Shown here in pieces: positions 13,746 through 21,228 of a stretch of 22,876 nt of DNA. The DNA is from JBKPRX01 sp046734795 (GTDB lineage Bacteria > Actinomycetota > Thermoleophilia > Gaiellales > Gaiellaceae), in assembly GCA_046734795.1 (NCBI GenBank), contig JBKPRX010000155.1:1-22876 (forward strand), in the 5' to 3' direction. The notes beneath the pieces are model-generated. The model was given only the letters and a program-made list of their open reading frames with translations. It did no database searches and was not told the DNA's origin. Numbering within the stretch: the stretch's first letter is position 1; each line of letters opens with the position of its first letter. A program made the position numbers and the translations under genes.

Positions 13746-15482
13746 TTAGCGGCGCGCCGCGAAAGATTGGGTGAGCTCGGCGGTGCCGACGGCGTTTGTC
13801 GCGCGAACGCGGACGAGGTACGCGCCGCCGAGCGCGAGCTTTCCGCGCGCATCGCGTCCGTCCCAGGCGAGCTCCTGCGCGCCCGACGCCAGCTCACCGT
13901 TCGCGATCGTGCGGACGACGATGCCGGACCGGCTCTCGACGGTCGCGCGGACATTTGCCGTGCGCGAGAGGTTGAACGTCACCGTCAGCGCGCGGGCGTT
14001 TCCCGGAGCCAGACGAACGAGCGACGCGGAGACGGCGAGCGCGCCGAGCGTGTTGTTCAGCGAGAAGACGCGATCGGCTTGCGAGGTGCGACCGAGATCG
14101 TCCGTCGCAGTGACGGTGAACCGGTAAGTGCCTTCGGCGAGCGGCGCGCCGCCACTCCCGCGGCCGTTGAACGTGAACGTCTGCATGCCCGGGCCGCGCG
14201 TGCTGGTGTCGAGCACGTCGCGCACGTTCGGGCCGACCACGGTCGCGGTAACCGACGACGGCCGCGCCAGCTTGTACGCGAAGGTCCCGGTCTCGTCGAC
14301 GCCGTCGCCGTTCGGCGAGACCACGGTCGACTCGAGCGCGGGTACGTAGACGCCCCGGTAGACGAGGACGAGCGCATCGGCGAGCGGCGGCTCGGTTCCG
14401 GCGACCGGCCGGTTGAGCGTCGTTCCGTCGAACGCCATCGTCGCGGCAGAGCCCGATCCGAGCGCCATTGCCCGCACGGCGCCGAGCCTGATCATCGCGA
14501 GCGCGAGCTCGAAGTTCGTCATCCCGACGCTGTAGCCACCACCGCCGCCGTCCACCGTCACGAGCGCAATGCGCCCGTCGGCGAGCTGGCCGACAGCCGA
14601 GCGCGGGCTCCGCCGGTTGAGAAGCGCCGCACCCAAGTCCTCGTTGGCTCGGAAGACGGGCTTTCCGTTCTGGACGATCACCGGGCCGCCGCCGATCGCC
14701 GCAGCCATCCCACTCCAGTCCGGCGTCAGCGACAAGCGGAGGAAGAGGGTCGCGCCGGCGGGCGCTTCTCGGGCGAGCACAGCAGCCTGGGTGCCGCGCG
14801 CGACGAGCACCGCGCCGCCCGGCGGAATCGGCACGTCGCCCGTCGTTGCGACTTGCGTCACGGCTCCGCCGAGGTCGACGTTCGGCTTCGTCGCCGGGAG
14901 CGCCGCGATCACGTCCGCCGTGACAGCGCCCGCCTCCGGCGGCGTCGTCGGACCCCACGCCGACGTGTAGAGCGTCACGGAGCCGGCGGACGCAGGCTCG
15001 TTCAACGTCATCGGGCGCCGCTGGCCGGTGCCGCGCCAGATCCCGGCGAAGGCGACGCGTGCCACCTGAAGCGTTCCGTCCTGCGCGATCCCAAGGCTCG
15101 ACCGAGTCGCAGGCGGCGGGCTCGACAGCACGCCGTCCTGGACGAGGATCCCCTTCGGGTCGCCGGGGTTGGCGTTGAAGTAGTCGCCGTTGACGCCGAC
15201 AGCGGTGCCCTGCCCTGCGAGGTTCTTCTCCATCGCCGTCAGCGTCTCGGTCGCGACGATCGCGCCGTTCGAGAGCGCAGGCGCGAGGCGATACAGCCCG
15301 CCGTCCGGCCGCGGGCCAAGGACGACGTGGGAAACGACCGGCCCGTGGAGCGTGAACTCGACGTCGCGTTCGTAGGTCACCCCGGGCATGAGCAACACGC
15401 GCTCGCCGGTCTGCGCGCCGGCCGGGCCGACGGCGAGCAGCGTGACGAAGATCACGGCGATGACGAACGAAAGGCGAAGCAC
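13746..15482 (-). CDS. Secreted phosphodiester glycosidase (NAGPA) family protein with C-terminal FlgD-like Ig repeats
   Basis: From GTG 15482 it is 578 residues with a clear signal peptide (LRLSFVIAVIFVTLLAVGPAGA). The GTG at 15509 would add nine residues. The NAGPA domain spans about 60-375: GVNGDYFN (97-104), GGGPVIVQNGK (264-274), RSPRSAVGQLADGRIALVTV (291-310) and GYSVGMTNFELA (316-327). The family signature, normally a Leu-Asp-Gly-Gly-Gly-Ser stretch, reads LGSGSAATM (341-349) here, so the aspartate is missing. From 387, SPNGDGVDE opens two FlgD-like/Ig-type domains that end at the C-terminus. The family hydrolyses or handles sugar phosphodiesters and is often annotated as exopolysaccharide biosynthesis. 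It leads an operon with DedA, aminotransferase and dehydratase genes. The open frame continues upstream on this strand but that part is antisense to another gene. Confidence 0.85.
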   Translation of the reverse strand: MLRLSFVIAVIFVTLLAVGPAGAQTGERVLLMPGVTYERDVEFTLHGPVVSHVVLGPRPDGGLYRLAPALSNGAIVATETLTAMEKNLAGQGTAVGVNGDYFNANPGDPKGILVQDGVLSSPPPATRSSLGIAQDGTLQVARVAFAGIWRGTGQRRPMTLNEPASAGSVTLYTSAWGPTTPPEAGAVTADVIAALPATKPNVDLGGAVTQVATTGDVPIPPGGAVLVARGTQAAVLAREAPAGATLFLRLSLTPDWSGMAAAIGGGPVIVQNGKPVFRANEDLGAALLNRRSPRSAVGQLADGRIALVTVDGGGGGYSVGMTNFELALAMIRLGAVRAMALGSGSAATMAFDGTTLNRPVAGTEPPLADALVLVYRGVYVPALESTVVSPNGDGVDETGTFAYKLARPSSVTATVVGPNVRDVLDTSTRGPGMQTFTFNGRGSGGAPLAEGTYRFTVTATDDLGRTSQADRVFSLNNTLGALAVSASLVRLAPGNARALTVTFNLSRTANVRATVESRSGIVVRTIANGELASGAQELAWDGRDARGKLALGGAYLVRVRATNAVGTAELTQSFAARR

Positions 15483-15513
15483 GACCCGCCCGAGGGTAGC
15501 CGCTGCCACGGCG

Positions 15514-15547
15514 GGCCAGACACGCCCCCGCGTCACCCGTTCTGGCC
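15514..15547. repeat. Inverted repeat between divergent secreted-protein genes
   Basis: GGCCAGA (15514-15520) and TCTGGCC (15541-15547) are perfect 7-base arms separated by 20 bases. The pair lies between the start of the NAGPA-like gene and the start of the divergent secreted protein gene, a place where an operator or a 5' UTR hairpin would act. Chance occurrence in GC-rich DNA is possible. Confidence 0.35.
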
Positions 15548-15548
15548 A

Positions 15549-15578
15549 TGGACGGGCTCGGCGGGAGACGACTATGCT
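15549..15578 (+). promoter_or_regulatory. Weak candidate promoter for the secreted protein gene
   Basis: TGGACG (15549-15554, 4 of 6 matches to TTGACA) and TATGCT (15573-15578, 4 of 6 matches to TATAAT) are 18 bases apart. This predicts a transcript start near 15585 and a leader of about 33-40 bases before the gene. The right-hand arm of the inverted repeat ends one base before the -35. Confidence 0.3.
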
Positions 15579-15610
15579 CGCGCACTGCACGTCGGCAGGC
15601 ATCCGACTCC

Positions 15611-15617
15611 GAGAGGA
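15611..15617 (+). promoter_or_regulatory. Shine-Dalgarno that favours a GTG start at 15624
   Basis: GAGAGGA directly abuts the ATG at 15618, which is too close for normal initiation. It is 6 bases before the in-frame GTG at 15624, which is good spacing. The true N-terminus may therefore be two residues shorter than the ATG start implies. Confidence 0.5.
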
Positions 15618-16640
15618 ATGAACGTGCGCGCGAGGTATCTGGCCGCCCTGGCGGCGATCGGGCTGGCCTGTGTCTTCGTCGCCGCAGCGGGCGCTGGACG
15701 CACGAGCCGAACCGCCGATCCGACGACCGCGCTCGCAGTCAGAGCGTTCCAGACGACGCCCGGCGCCGCAGCCGACACCGAGATCGAAGTCTTCGCACCG
15801 GCGTCGGTCCCGATCGCAGCGGTCACGATCTACGTGCCGGCCGGCTATCGCATCACGCTCCCCGGTGCGAACGCAAAGGTCGGTGACGCCGCGGTCCAGT
15901 TCCGGTCGTCCGGCGGCTCGAATCAGGCAGGCGCCGTCGTGACGGCAGACGATCCCGCGCGGCACACGGCTGATGCCTGCGCACCGGGAACGCACGCCGG
16001 CGTGTGGCTGCTGAGCGCGACAGTCGGCGGTCGAGGCCTCGTGATTCCGATCTACGTCGACCCTGCGACGGCGGACGTCGCTCCGAAGGCCGCGTATTCG
16101 CTGAAGCTGTGCCTCGACGCAGCGACCGCTGCCGGCTTCGTCTTCGAGGAGGTCGACATCGACCTGCCGCAGGTGCTGACGAATCCTTCGACGGCCACCG
16201 CCTACGTCTGGCGTGCACTCCTCACTCCGTACGGTGCGGGCGAGGTGCCCGACGCGGCGAGGACAGTCGAGGCGCAGTCGCTCGTTCCGCTGCCCCACCG
16301 GCTCACGCTCGGCGCACGGTACGACGCGAAGAAGCACACGGTCACGCTGAGCGGCGTGACGACAATCGCGGGCGGCATCCCGGCTGCGGGCTTCGACGTC
16401 GGCATCGCTTCGTCGACGTCGTCGAAGTTCTCGTCCGTCAAGCTCTTCGCGAACGCCAAGACGGACAAGCGCGGCCGGTACACCGTGACGAAGCCGCTCC
16501 GGCAGACCACGTACTTCTTCTCGTTCATCAGCTTCTACTTGATCGCGCAATGCGACCCGACGCTCGGCAGTGCGCCGTGCGTTTCGGAGACGCTCGCTCC
16601 GCCCTCCGGGGCGATCGCCGTCGCGAAAGTGAAGAAGTAG
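15618..16640 (+). CDS. Secreted protein of unknown function
   Basis: I do not recognise a family. The 340-residue product has a convincing signal peptide (RARYLAALAAIGLACVFVAAAGA, cleavage near residue 26). The mature part appears beta-rich. Segments such as VFAPASVPIAAVTIYVPAGYRI, GLVIPIYVDPATADVAPKAA and, in the C-terminal third, LTLGARYDAKKHTVTLSGVT and KTDKRGRYTV resemble Ig-like/carboxypeptidase-regulatory modules. Four cysteines remain after cleavage (in DACAPGTH, LKLCLDA and CDPTLGSAPC), enough for two disulfides. No catalytic motif or C-terminal anchor is visible. The start could be ATG 15618 or, by ribosome-binding-site spacing, GTG 15624. It is a single gene, divergent from the NAGPA-like operon, and its TAG stop touches the stop of mqnC with no gap. 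Confidence 0.8.
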   Translation: MNVRARYLAALAAIGLACVFVAAAGAGRTSRTADPTTALAVRAFQTTPGAAADTEIEVFAPASVPIAAVTIYVPAGYRITLPGANAKVGDAAVQFRSSGGSNQAGAVVTADDPARHTADACAPGTHAGVWLLSATVGGRGLVIPIYVDPATADVAPKAAYSLKLCLDAATAAGFVFEEVDIDLPQVLTNPSTATAYVWRALLTPYGAGEVPDAARTVEAQSLVPLPHRLTLGARYDAKKHTVTLSGVTTIAGGIPAAGFDVGIASSTSSKFSSVKLFANAKTDKRGRYTVTKPLRQTTYFFSFISFYLIAQCDPTLGSAPCVSETLAPPSGAIAVAKVKK

Positions 16641-17744
16641 CTACGACCAAACGCGAACGTCGCGATACAGCGTGTCGCGCTGCACCGCAGTCTTGCCAAG
16701 CGCCTTGATCAAGTAGACGAGCTCCTCGGCCGAGGTCCGATGCGTCGTCCCGGCGGCCGAGACGACGTTCTCCTCGATCATCACGGAGCCCATGTCATCG
16801 GCGCCGAAGCCGAGCGCAACCTGGCCGATCTTCTTCCCCTGCGTCACCCATGACGAACCGATGTGCGGGACGTTGTCGAGATAGATCCGCGAGACGGCCT
16901 GCGTCAGGAGGTAGTCGAACGAGGTCGGCCTCTGCTCGACCGGCACGAGCTCGACGAGACGGTTGCCGTCGTCCTGGAATGTCCATGAGAAGAACGCGCG
17001 AAAGCCGCCGGTCTCGTCCTGGAGCTCGCGGATGCGACGGAAGTGCTCGACGCGCTCGGCGAGCGTCTCGACGTGGCCGTACATCATCGTCGCCGTCGTC
17101 GAGATCCCCAGTCGGTGTGCCTCGCGCATCACGCCGAGCCATTCGTTCGTCTTCGTCTTCTTCGGCGCGATGATCTGGCGCACGCGATCGACGAGGATCT
17201 CGGCGCCACCGCCGGGGATGGAGTCGAGCCCCGCGTCGCGCAGCCGCGTGAGCGTCTCCGGAATCGTCAGGGTCGACCGGCGCGCGATGTGCTGCACCTC
17301 CGACGGCGACAGCGCGTGCAGATGAATGCGGTAGCGCGACTTGATCGAGCGGAAGAGATCCTCGTAGTAGTCGACCCCGAGATCGGGATGATGACCGCCC
17401 TGCATGAGCAGGCCGGTGCCGCCGAGCGCGAGCGTCTCTTCGATCTTCTTGAAGATCACCGGCTTTGGCAGGAGGTAGCCCTCGCGGCGATCGCCCGGGC
17501 TGCGGTAGAAGGCGCAGAAGTCGCAGTCCGTGTAGCAGACGTTCGTGTAGTTGAGGTTCCGATCGATGATGAACGTCACGCGACTCGGGTCGTGCATCCG
17601 GCTGCGAATCTCGTTCGCGGCGCGTCCGACGGAAACGAGGTCGCGAGACTCGAGCAGCGTCAGCGCTTCGTCGTCGGAGATGCGCTCTCCCTCGATCGCC
17701 TTGTCGAGGATCTCGGCAAGCGGGGCAGTGGCGACCGCGCTCAT
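16641..17744 (-). CDS. mqnC: Dehypoxanthine futalosine cyclase, radical SAM
   Basis: This 367-residue radical SAM enzyme cyclises dehypoxanthine futalosine to cyclic DHFL in menaquinone synthesis by the futalosine pathway. The [4Fe-4S] motif C-x3-C-x2-C is at C70, C74 and C77 (CYTDCDFC). It also has GLLMQGGHHPDLGVDYYEDL, GLDSIPGGGAEIL, TTATMMYGHVET and DETGGFRAFFSWTFQ, all typical of MqnC. The ATG start at 17744 overlaps the mqnA stop (ATGA), so the longer open frame upstream is not used. Its paralogue MqnE lies on the other side of mqnA, and both end in a similar VQRDTLY...VR-W sequence. It is the last gene of the operon. Confidence 0.95.
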   Translation of the reverse strand: MSAVATAPLAEILDKAIEGERISDDEALTLLESRDLVSVGRAANEIRSRMHDPSRVTFIIDRNLNYTNVCYTDCDFCAFYRSPGDRREGYLLPKPVIFKKIEETLALGGTGLLMQGGHHPDLGVDYYEDLFRSIKSRYRIHLHALSPSEVQHIARRSTLTIPETLTRLRDAGLDSIPGGGAEILVDRVRQIIAPKKTKTNEWLGVMREAHRLGISTTATMMYGHVETLAERVEHFRRIRELQDETGGFRAFFSWTFQDDGNRLVELVPVEQRPTSFDYLLTQAVSRIYLDNVPHIGSSWVTQGKKIGQVALGFGADDMGSVMIEENVVSAAGTTHRTSAEELVYLIKALGKTAVQRDTLYRDVRVWS

Positions 17745-18505
17745 CCGACCGGCGCCTCGGCTTGCACGAACCGCAGCTCGGGGACGGTCTCGAGCTCCCC
17801 GACGTCGCGCGCTAGCTCGAGGAACGTGTACAGGCCGGCACGCTCGCGCGGGCCGAACCGATATCGCAGCTTCTCGAAGTAGCGAGCGAGAAAGCCGGGT
17901 GGGTAGCCGTAACGCTGCGACGCTTCGAAGGCGAGCTGCTCCGGCTCGGCTCGCGCCTGGCGAACCGAAGCGACGAGCGCGTCCTCGAGCTCGATCAGCT
18001 CCGACGACACCGGCTCGCGGCAAGCCCAAACGGCGAAGACCATCGGAAGGCCCGTGCGTTGGAGCCAGAGCCGCCCGAGGTCGTGGTGCGGTGTCGGGTC
18101 CTCGAATGCCGAGCGCAACGCGGCGTCCCCGATCAGCAGCTTCGCCTCGGCGGGCTCACCGAGCGGCACGTGCTCGGCTTCCGGCAGCAGCACCTTCGTC
18201 AGCACGACCGAGGTCGCCGACTCCGGGGTGACCGCGACCGTTTGGATCCGCTCGAGCGGCGTCTTCGAGACGAGCTGGATCGAGTCGACCGCGCCTTCGG
18301 AGGCGACGCACAGCCGCGGCAGCAGTCGGAGCTTGTCGGCGTTGCGCGCGTATTCGATCGACGAGATCGGCGCCGTGTCGAGCTCGCCTGCGATCAGCTG
18401 CCGGTTGAGGTCTGTCGGAACTCCTTGGACTTCATCGACTTCGACGTCGACGCGGTAGAAGACCGGCGCCATGTTGACGTAGCTGATGCGTCCGAGCTTG
18501 ATCAT
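17741..18505 (-). CDS. mqnA: Chorismate dehydratase
   Basis: This 254-residue protein of the periplasmic-binding-protein-like fold dehydrates chorismate to 3-[(1-carboxyvinyl)oxy]benzoate, the first step of the futalosine menaquinone pathway. Seen: IKLGRISYVNMAPVFY at the N-terminus, GELDTAPISSIEYAR (about 41-55), LCVASEGAVDSIQLVSK and GDAALRS. These match the MqnA ligand-site pattern. The ATG at 18505 is chosen because the protein starts properly at IKLGRISY and GGGAAG-like GGGAAG sits 7 bases upstream; GTG 18511 is an alternative. It lies 19 bases after mqnE and overlaps mqnC by four bases. The product is the co-substrate of the next enzyme, MqnE, encoded just upstream. Confidence 0.94.
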   Translation of the reverse strand: MIKLGRISYVNMAPVFYRVDVEVDEVQGVPTDLNRQLIAGELDTAPISSIEYARNADKLRLLPRLCVASEGAVDSIQLVSKTPLERIQTVAVTPESATSVVLTKVLLPEAEHVPLGEPAEAKLLIGDAALRSAFEDPTPHHDLGRLWLQRTGLPMVFAVWACREPVSSELIELEDALVASVRQARAEPEQLAFEASQRYGYPPGFLARYFEKLRYRFGPRERAGLYTFLELARDVGELETVPELRFVQAEAPVG

Positions 18506-18524
18506 CCGCACGCTTCCCAGCAGG

Positions 18525-19631
18525 TCACCATCGGCGCACTTCGTTGTAGAGCGTGTCGCGTTGCACGGGGATGCGCCCCGCAGCCTGCACGAACCGCACG
18601 AGCTCCTCGACCTTCTGCTCCGTCGCGGTCGTCGCGCCCGCCGCGTGGAAGATCTGCTCGCGCACGACCGTGCCCTGCACGTCGTTCGCGCCGAAGTGCA
18701 GCGCGACGGACGCAAGCGGCATACCCATCATGATCCAGTAGGCCTTGATGTTCGGCACGTTGTCGAGCAGCAGCCGCGAAACAGCCAAGACCTTCAAATC
18801 CTCGGAGCCCGGCGTGTGACGCCAGCCGCGCCGCTCGAACACGGTGTTCTCCGGATGGAACGCGAGCGGCACGAACGCGAGGAAACCGCCGGTCTCGTCT
18901 TGCTGTGTTCGCAATCGCAGCAGGTGGTCGACGCGCTCCTCGTAGGTCTCGACGTGGCCGTACAGCATCGTGCAATGCGTCGGGATCCCGAGCCGATGCG
19001 CTGTGTCGTGCGTGTGGAACCAGAAGTCCGGATGCTCCTTGCCGGGCGCGACGAGCTTGCGGACGCGGTCGGCGAAGATCTCCGCGCCACCGCCGGGCAG
19101 CGATCCGAGCCCCGCTGCCTTCAGCTCGCGCAAGACCTCCTCGTGCGTGAGACCCGAGAGCTTGGTCATGTGGTGAATCTCGGATGCGGTGTAGAGCTTC
19201 AGGTGGACGTCGGGAAGCGCCTCGTGCAGCTTCCGCGTCGTCTCGACGTAGAACTCGAAGTCGACATGCGGATTCTCGCCGTTGACGATGTGGATCTCGG
19301 TGAAGTTCGAGCGCTCGTGCTGTTGCAGCGCATCATCGACGAGCTCGTCCGCCGTGAGCGTGTAGGCGTCCGGCTCCTTCCGCGTCATCGCGAACGCGCA
19401 GAACTTGCACTTCACTCGGCAGACGTTTGTCTGGTTCAAATAGAAGTTCTGGATGAAGTAGACCTCGTCGTTGCCGCCGCGCAGGCGGCGCGCGTCGTCT
19501 GCGAGTGCACCGAGGCCGAGCAGGTCGTCTGTCTCCATCAGCGTGACGCCGTCCTCGAAGTCGAGCCTCTCGCCCGCTTCCACCTTCTCGCGAATCGGCG
19601 CGAGAGTGTCGATCCTGTCGATAACGGCCAC
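18525..19631 (-). CDS. mqnE: Aminofutalosine synthase, radical SAM
   Basis: This 368-residue radical SAM enzyme joins the adenosyl group of SAM to the MqnA product to give aminofutalosine. The cluster motif is C71-x3-C75-x2-C78 (CRVKCKFCAF), preceded by FYLNQTNV. It also has HIVNGENPHVDFEFY, GLGSLPGGGAEIFADRVRKL, PTHCTMLYGHVET and DETGGFLAFVPLAFHPENT. The CRVKCKFC and NGE/NPH pattern separates MqnE from MqnC. The start is GTG at 19631, six bases after the stop of the polyprenyl synthase gene. It belongs to the menaquinone operon and acts directly before a futalosine hydrolase-type step (MqnB or equivalent), which is not in this window. Confidence 0.94.
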   Translation of the reverse strand: MAVIDRIDTLAPIREKVEAGERLDFEDGVTLMETDDLLGLGALADDARRLRGGNDEVYFIQNFYLNQTNVCRVKCKFCAFAMTRKEPDAYTLTADELVDDALQQHERSNFTEIHIVNGENPHVDFEFYVETTRKLHEALPDVHLKLYTASEIHHMTKLSGLTHEEVLRELKAAGLGSLPGGGAEIFADRVRKLVAPGKEHPDFWFHTHDTAHRLGIPTHCTMLYGHVETYEERVDHLLRLRTQQDETGGFLAFVPLAFHPENTVFERRGWRHTPGSEDLKVLAVSRLLLDNVPNIKAYWIMMGMPLASVALHFGANDVQGTVVREQIFHAAGATTATEQKVEELVRFVQAAGRIPVQRDTLYNEVRRW

Positions 19632-19637
19632 GGCGGC

Positions 19638-20540
19638 TCAGCGCTCCCGGTTGACGACGGCTTCGGCGAGGGCCTCGAGCTCGTCTCGCCGGAGTGCGCC
19701 GTTGAGACAAGACCTCGCGCGAGAAGCGTAGTCCAGCGCAACCTCTCGAGACTGCTCCAAGGCGCCGGTCGCCGCGACGCGCAGCAACGCACCGTCGAGC
19801 GGCCCGCCCGCAAGCGCGGCGCACACGACGTCGTCCTGCTGCGCCGCGAGCAGGAGCGGCAACGTCGGCGTGCCGTCGCGTAGATCGGTCCCGGCGATCT
19901 TGCCGGTCTCGATCGTCGAGCCCGCGCAGTCGAGGATGTCGTCCACGATCTGGAACGCAACCCCGAGCGCGAGCCCGAACTCGCCCGAGCCGCCGCCGAG
20001 CCGGCACGCTGCGTCGAAGAGCGCACCCGTCTTGAGCGCACACCGCTCGAGGTAGGCCTCGACTGTCGTCGAAGGATCATGCGTCTGCGTTCGCTGCAAC
20101 GCCTCGCCGCGTGCAAGGCGCAGGCAGGCGTCGGCGAGGACTTGCACGCCGGCGGCATTCCCGGTGGCAGTCATCTCGGCGAATGCACGCGCGAAGAGGT
20201 AGTCGCCGGCAGCGCGTGCCGCCTCGGGCCCGTACACCGACCACGCAGCAGCCTTGCCGCGCCGGAAGTGGGCGCGGTCGATGAGGTCGTCGTGGACGAG
20301 CGTCGCCATATGCACGAGCTCGACAGCGGTTCCCGCGGCGATCGAAGGCTCCTCACCCGGCGGCGTCGAGAGAAAGACGAGGAGGGGTCGAAGCCGCTTG
20401 CCGCCGGCGGCGAGTGCCTCGTTGCCGACGGCCGCGACGATTCCCGGATGGGAGGCGACCGTCCGCGCAAGACGCTCCTCGAGCGCGTCGAGGTACTCGT
20501 CGAGGCCCGGCGCTTCACGGATCGCGGCCAGCGTCGTCAC
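19638..20540 (-). CDS. Trans-polyprenyl diphosphate synthase, probably for the menaquinone side chain
   Basis: This 300-residue prenyltransferase elongates allylic diphosphates with isopentenyl diphosphate. First Asp-rich motif LVHDDLIDRAHFRRG has DDLID at 84-88; second motif FQIVDDILDCAG has DDILD at 200-204. The GGKRLRP region (46-52) binds the substrate diphosphate. Residues just before the first motif are small (A79, T80), which fits a medium- or long-chain product more than a C15 product; chain length remains an inference. The GTG start at 20540 has AGGGAG seven bases upstream, inside the last codons of the methyltransferase gene. Neighbours are menaquinone genes on both sides, so the product is probably the menaquinone side chain. 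Confidence 0.9.
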   Translation of the reverse strand: MTTLAAIREAPGLDEYLDALEERLARTVASHPGIVAAVGNEALAAGGKRLRPLLVFLSTPPGEEPSIAAGTAVELVHMATLVHDDLIDRAHFRRGKAAAWSVYGPEAARAAGDYLFARAFAEMTATGNAAGVQVLADACLRLARGEALQRTQTHDPSTTVEAYLERCALKTGALFDAACRLGGGSGEFGLALGVAFQIVDDILDCAGSTIETGKIAGTDLRDGTPTLPLLLAAQQDDVVCAALAGGPLDGALLRVAATGALEQSREVALDYASRARSCLNGALRRDELEALAEAVVNRER

Positions 20541-20544
20541 GCCA

Positions 20545-21228
20545 TTACTCCCTCACACCCACGTGCAACGCCACGATACCCCCGCCGAGCAGGCGAAACC
20601 CGACGTCTCGGAACCCGACCGTGCGCATCAGCTCCGCCAGGTCGCGCGCTCGGGGAAAGCGGCGGACGCTCGCGGGCAAGTACGTGTACGCAGCGCCGCC
20701 AGGCAGCACGCGGCCGAGAAGCGGTACAAGAATGTCGAACCACAGGCGGAAGAACGGCGCCAACAGTCCCTGCGGTTGCGTGATCTCGAGGACCGCGACA
20801 CGACCCCCAGTCTTCACGACTCGGTGCAGCTCCGCGAGCCCGCGCTCCAAGTCGTCGAGGTTCCGGACACCGAAGCCGACGGTTGCCGCGTCGAACGAAG
20901 CTGCGTCGAACGGCAGATTCAGTGCGTCACCCTGCACCCATTCGACGACGCTGGACTTCTTGCGAGCGCGTGCGAGCATCGCCTCGGCGAAGTCGAGACC
21001 GACGACATCGCCTGCCACGGGAAGCGCTGCGATCGCGAGATCGCCGGTCCCGCAGCAGACATCGATCACGTGATCGCCCGGACGAACCGCGGCCTTCACT
21101 GCGAGCTTCCGCCAGCGTCGATCGAGACCTGCCGTCATCAGGTGGTTCATGACGTCGTAGATCGGAGCAATGCGATCGAACATGCGCCGCACCGAGTCGG
21201 GCGGAAGCCGGCCGCTCTCGACGTTCAT
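20545..21228 (-). CDS. ubiE: Demethylmenaquinone C-methyltransferase (UbiE/MenG)
   Basis: This 227-residue SAM-dependent methyltransferase carries out the last step of menaquinone synthesis. Seen: MFDRIAPIYDVMNHLMTAGL (16-35), SAM motif I VIDVCCGTGDLA (54-65), VGLDFAEAML, GFGVRNL (118-124) and the UbiE signature YTYLPASVRRFP (181-192). A TTG at 21240 would add four residues, but ATG 21228 overlaps the UbiX stop as ATGA and is preferred. It is unusual in this operon in ending with TAA. The futalosine pathway joins the classical pathway's final methylation, so UbiE/MenG is expected here. The gap to the next gene is four bases. Confidence 0.95.
   Translation of the reverse strand: MNVESGRLPPDSVRRMFDRIAPIYDVMNHLMTAGLDRRWRKLAVKAAVRPGDHVIDVCCGTGDLAIAALPVAGDVVGLDFAEAMLARARKKSSVVEWVQGDALNLPFDAASFDAATVGFGVRNLDDLERGLAELHRVVKTGGRVAVLEITQPQGLLAPFFRLWFDILVPLLGRVLPGGAAYTYLPASVRRFPRARDLAELMRTVGFRDVGFRLLGGGIVALHVGVRE

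Noticed and set aside
15483..16550. Upstream extension of the NAGPA-like gene on the minus strand (about 350 extra codons)
   Set aside because: The extension is antisense to the secreted protein gene, is rich in Arg and Asp, and precedes a normal signal peptide that marks the true start near 15482-15509.
13176..16640. A very long plus-strand open frame of over 1,100 codons
   Set aside because: Its first 2.4 kb is antisense to the DedA and NAGPA-like genes and gives an Arg/Asp/Glu-rich, low-complexity translation. Only the last 340 codons, from the signal peptide onward, look like a real protein.
17745..18029. Upstream extension of mqnC
   Set aside because: It overlaps mqnA in another frame and translates to an Arg/Ala-rich sequence; the ATGA junction at 17741-17744 gives a normal MqnC N-terminus.
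18486..19883. 465-codon plus-strand frame antisense to mqnE and the polyprenyl synthase
   Set aside because: All sequence signal (radical SAM and Asp-rich motifs) is on the other strand; this frame has no recognisable features.
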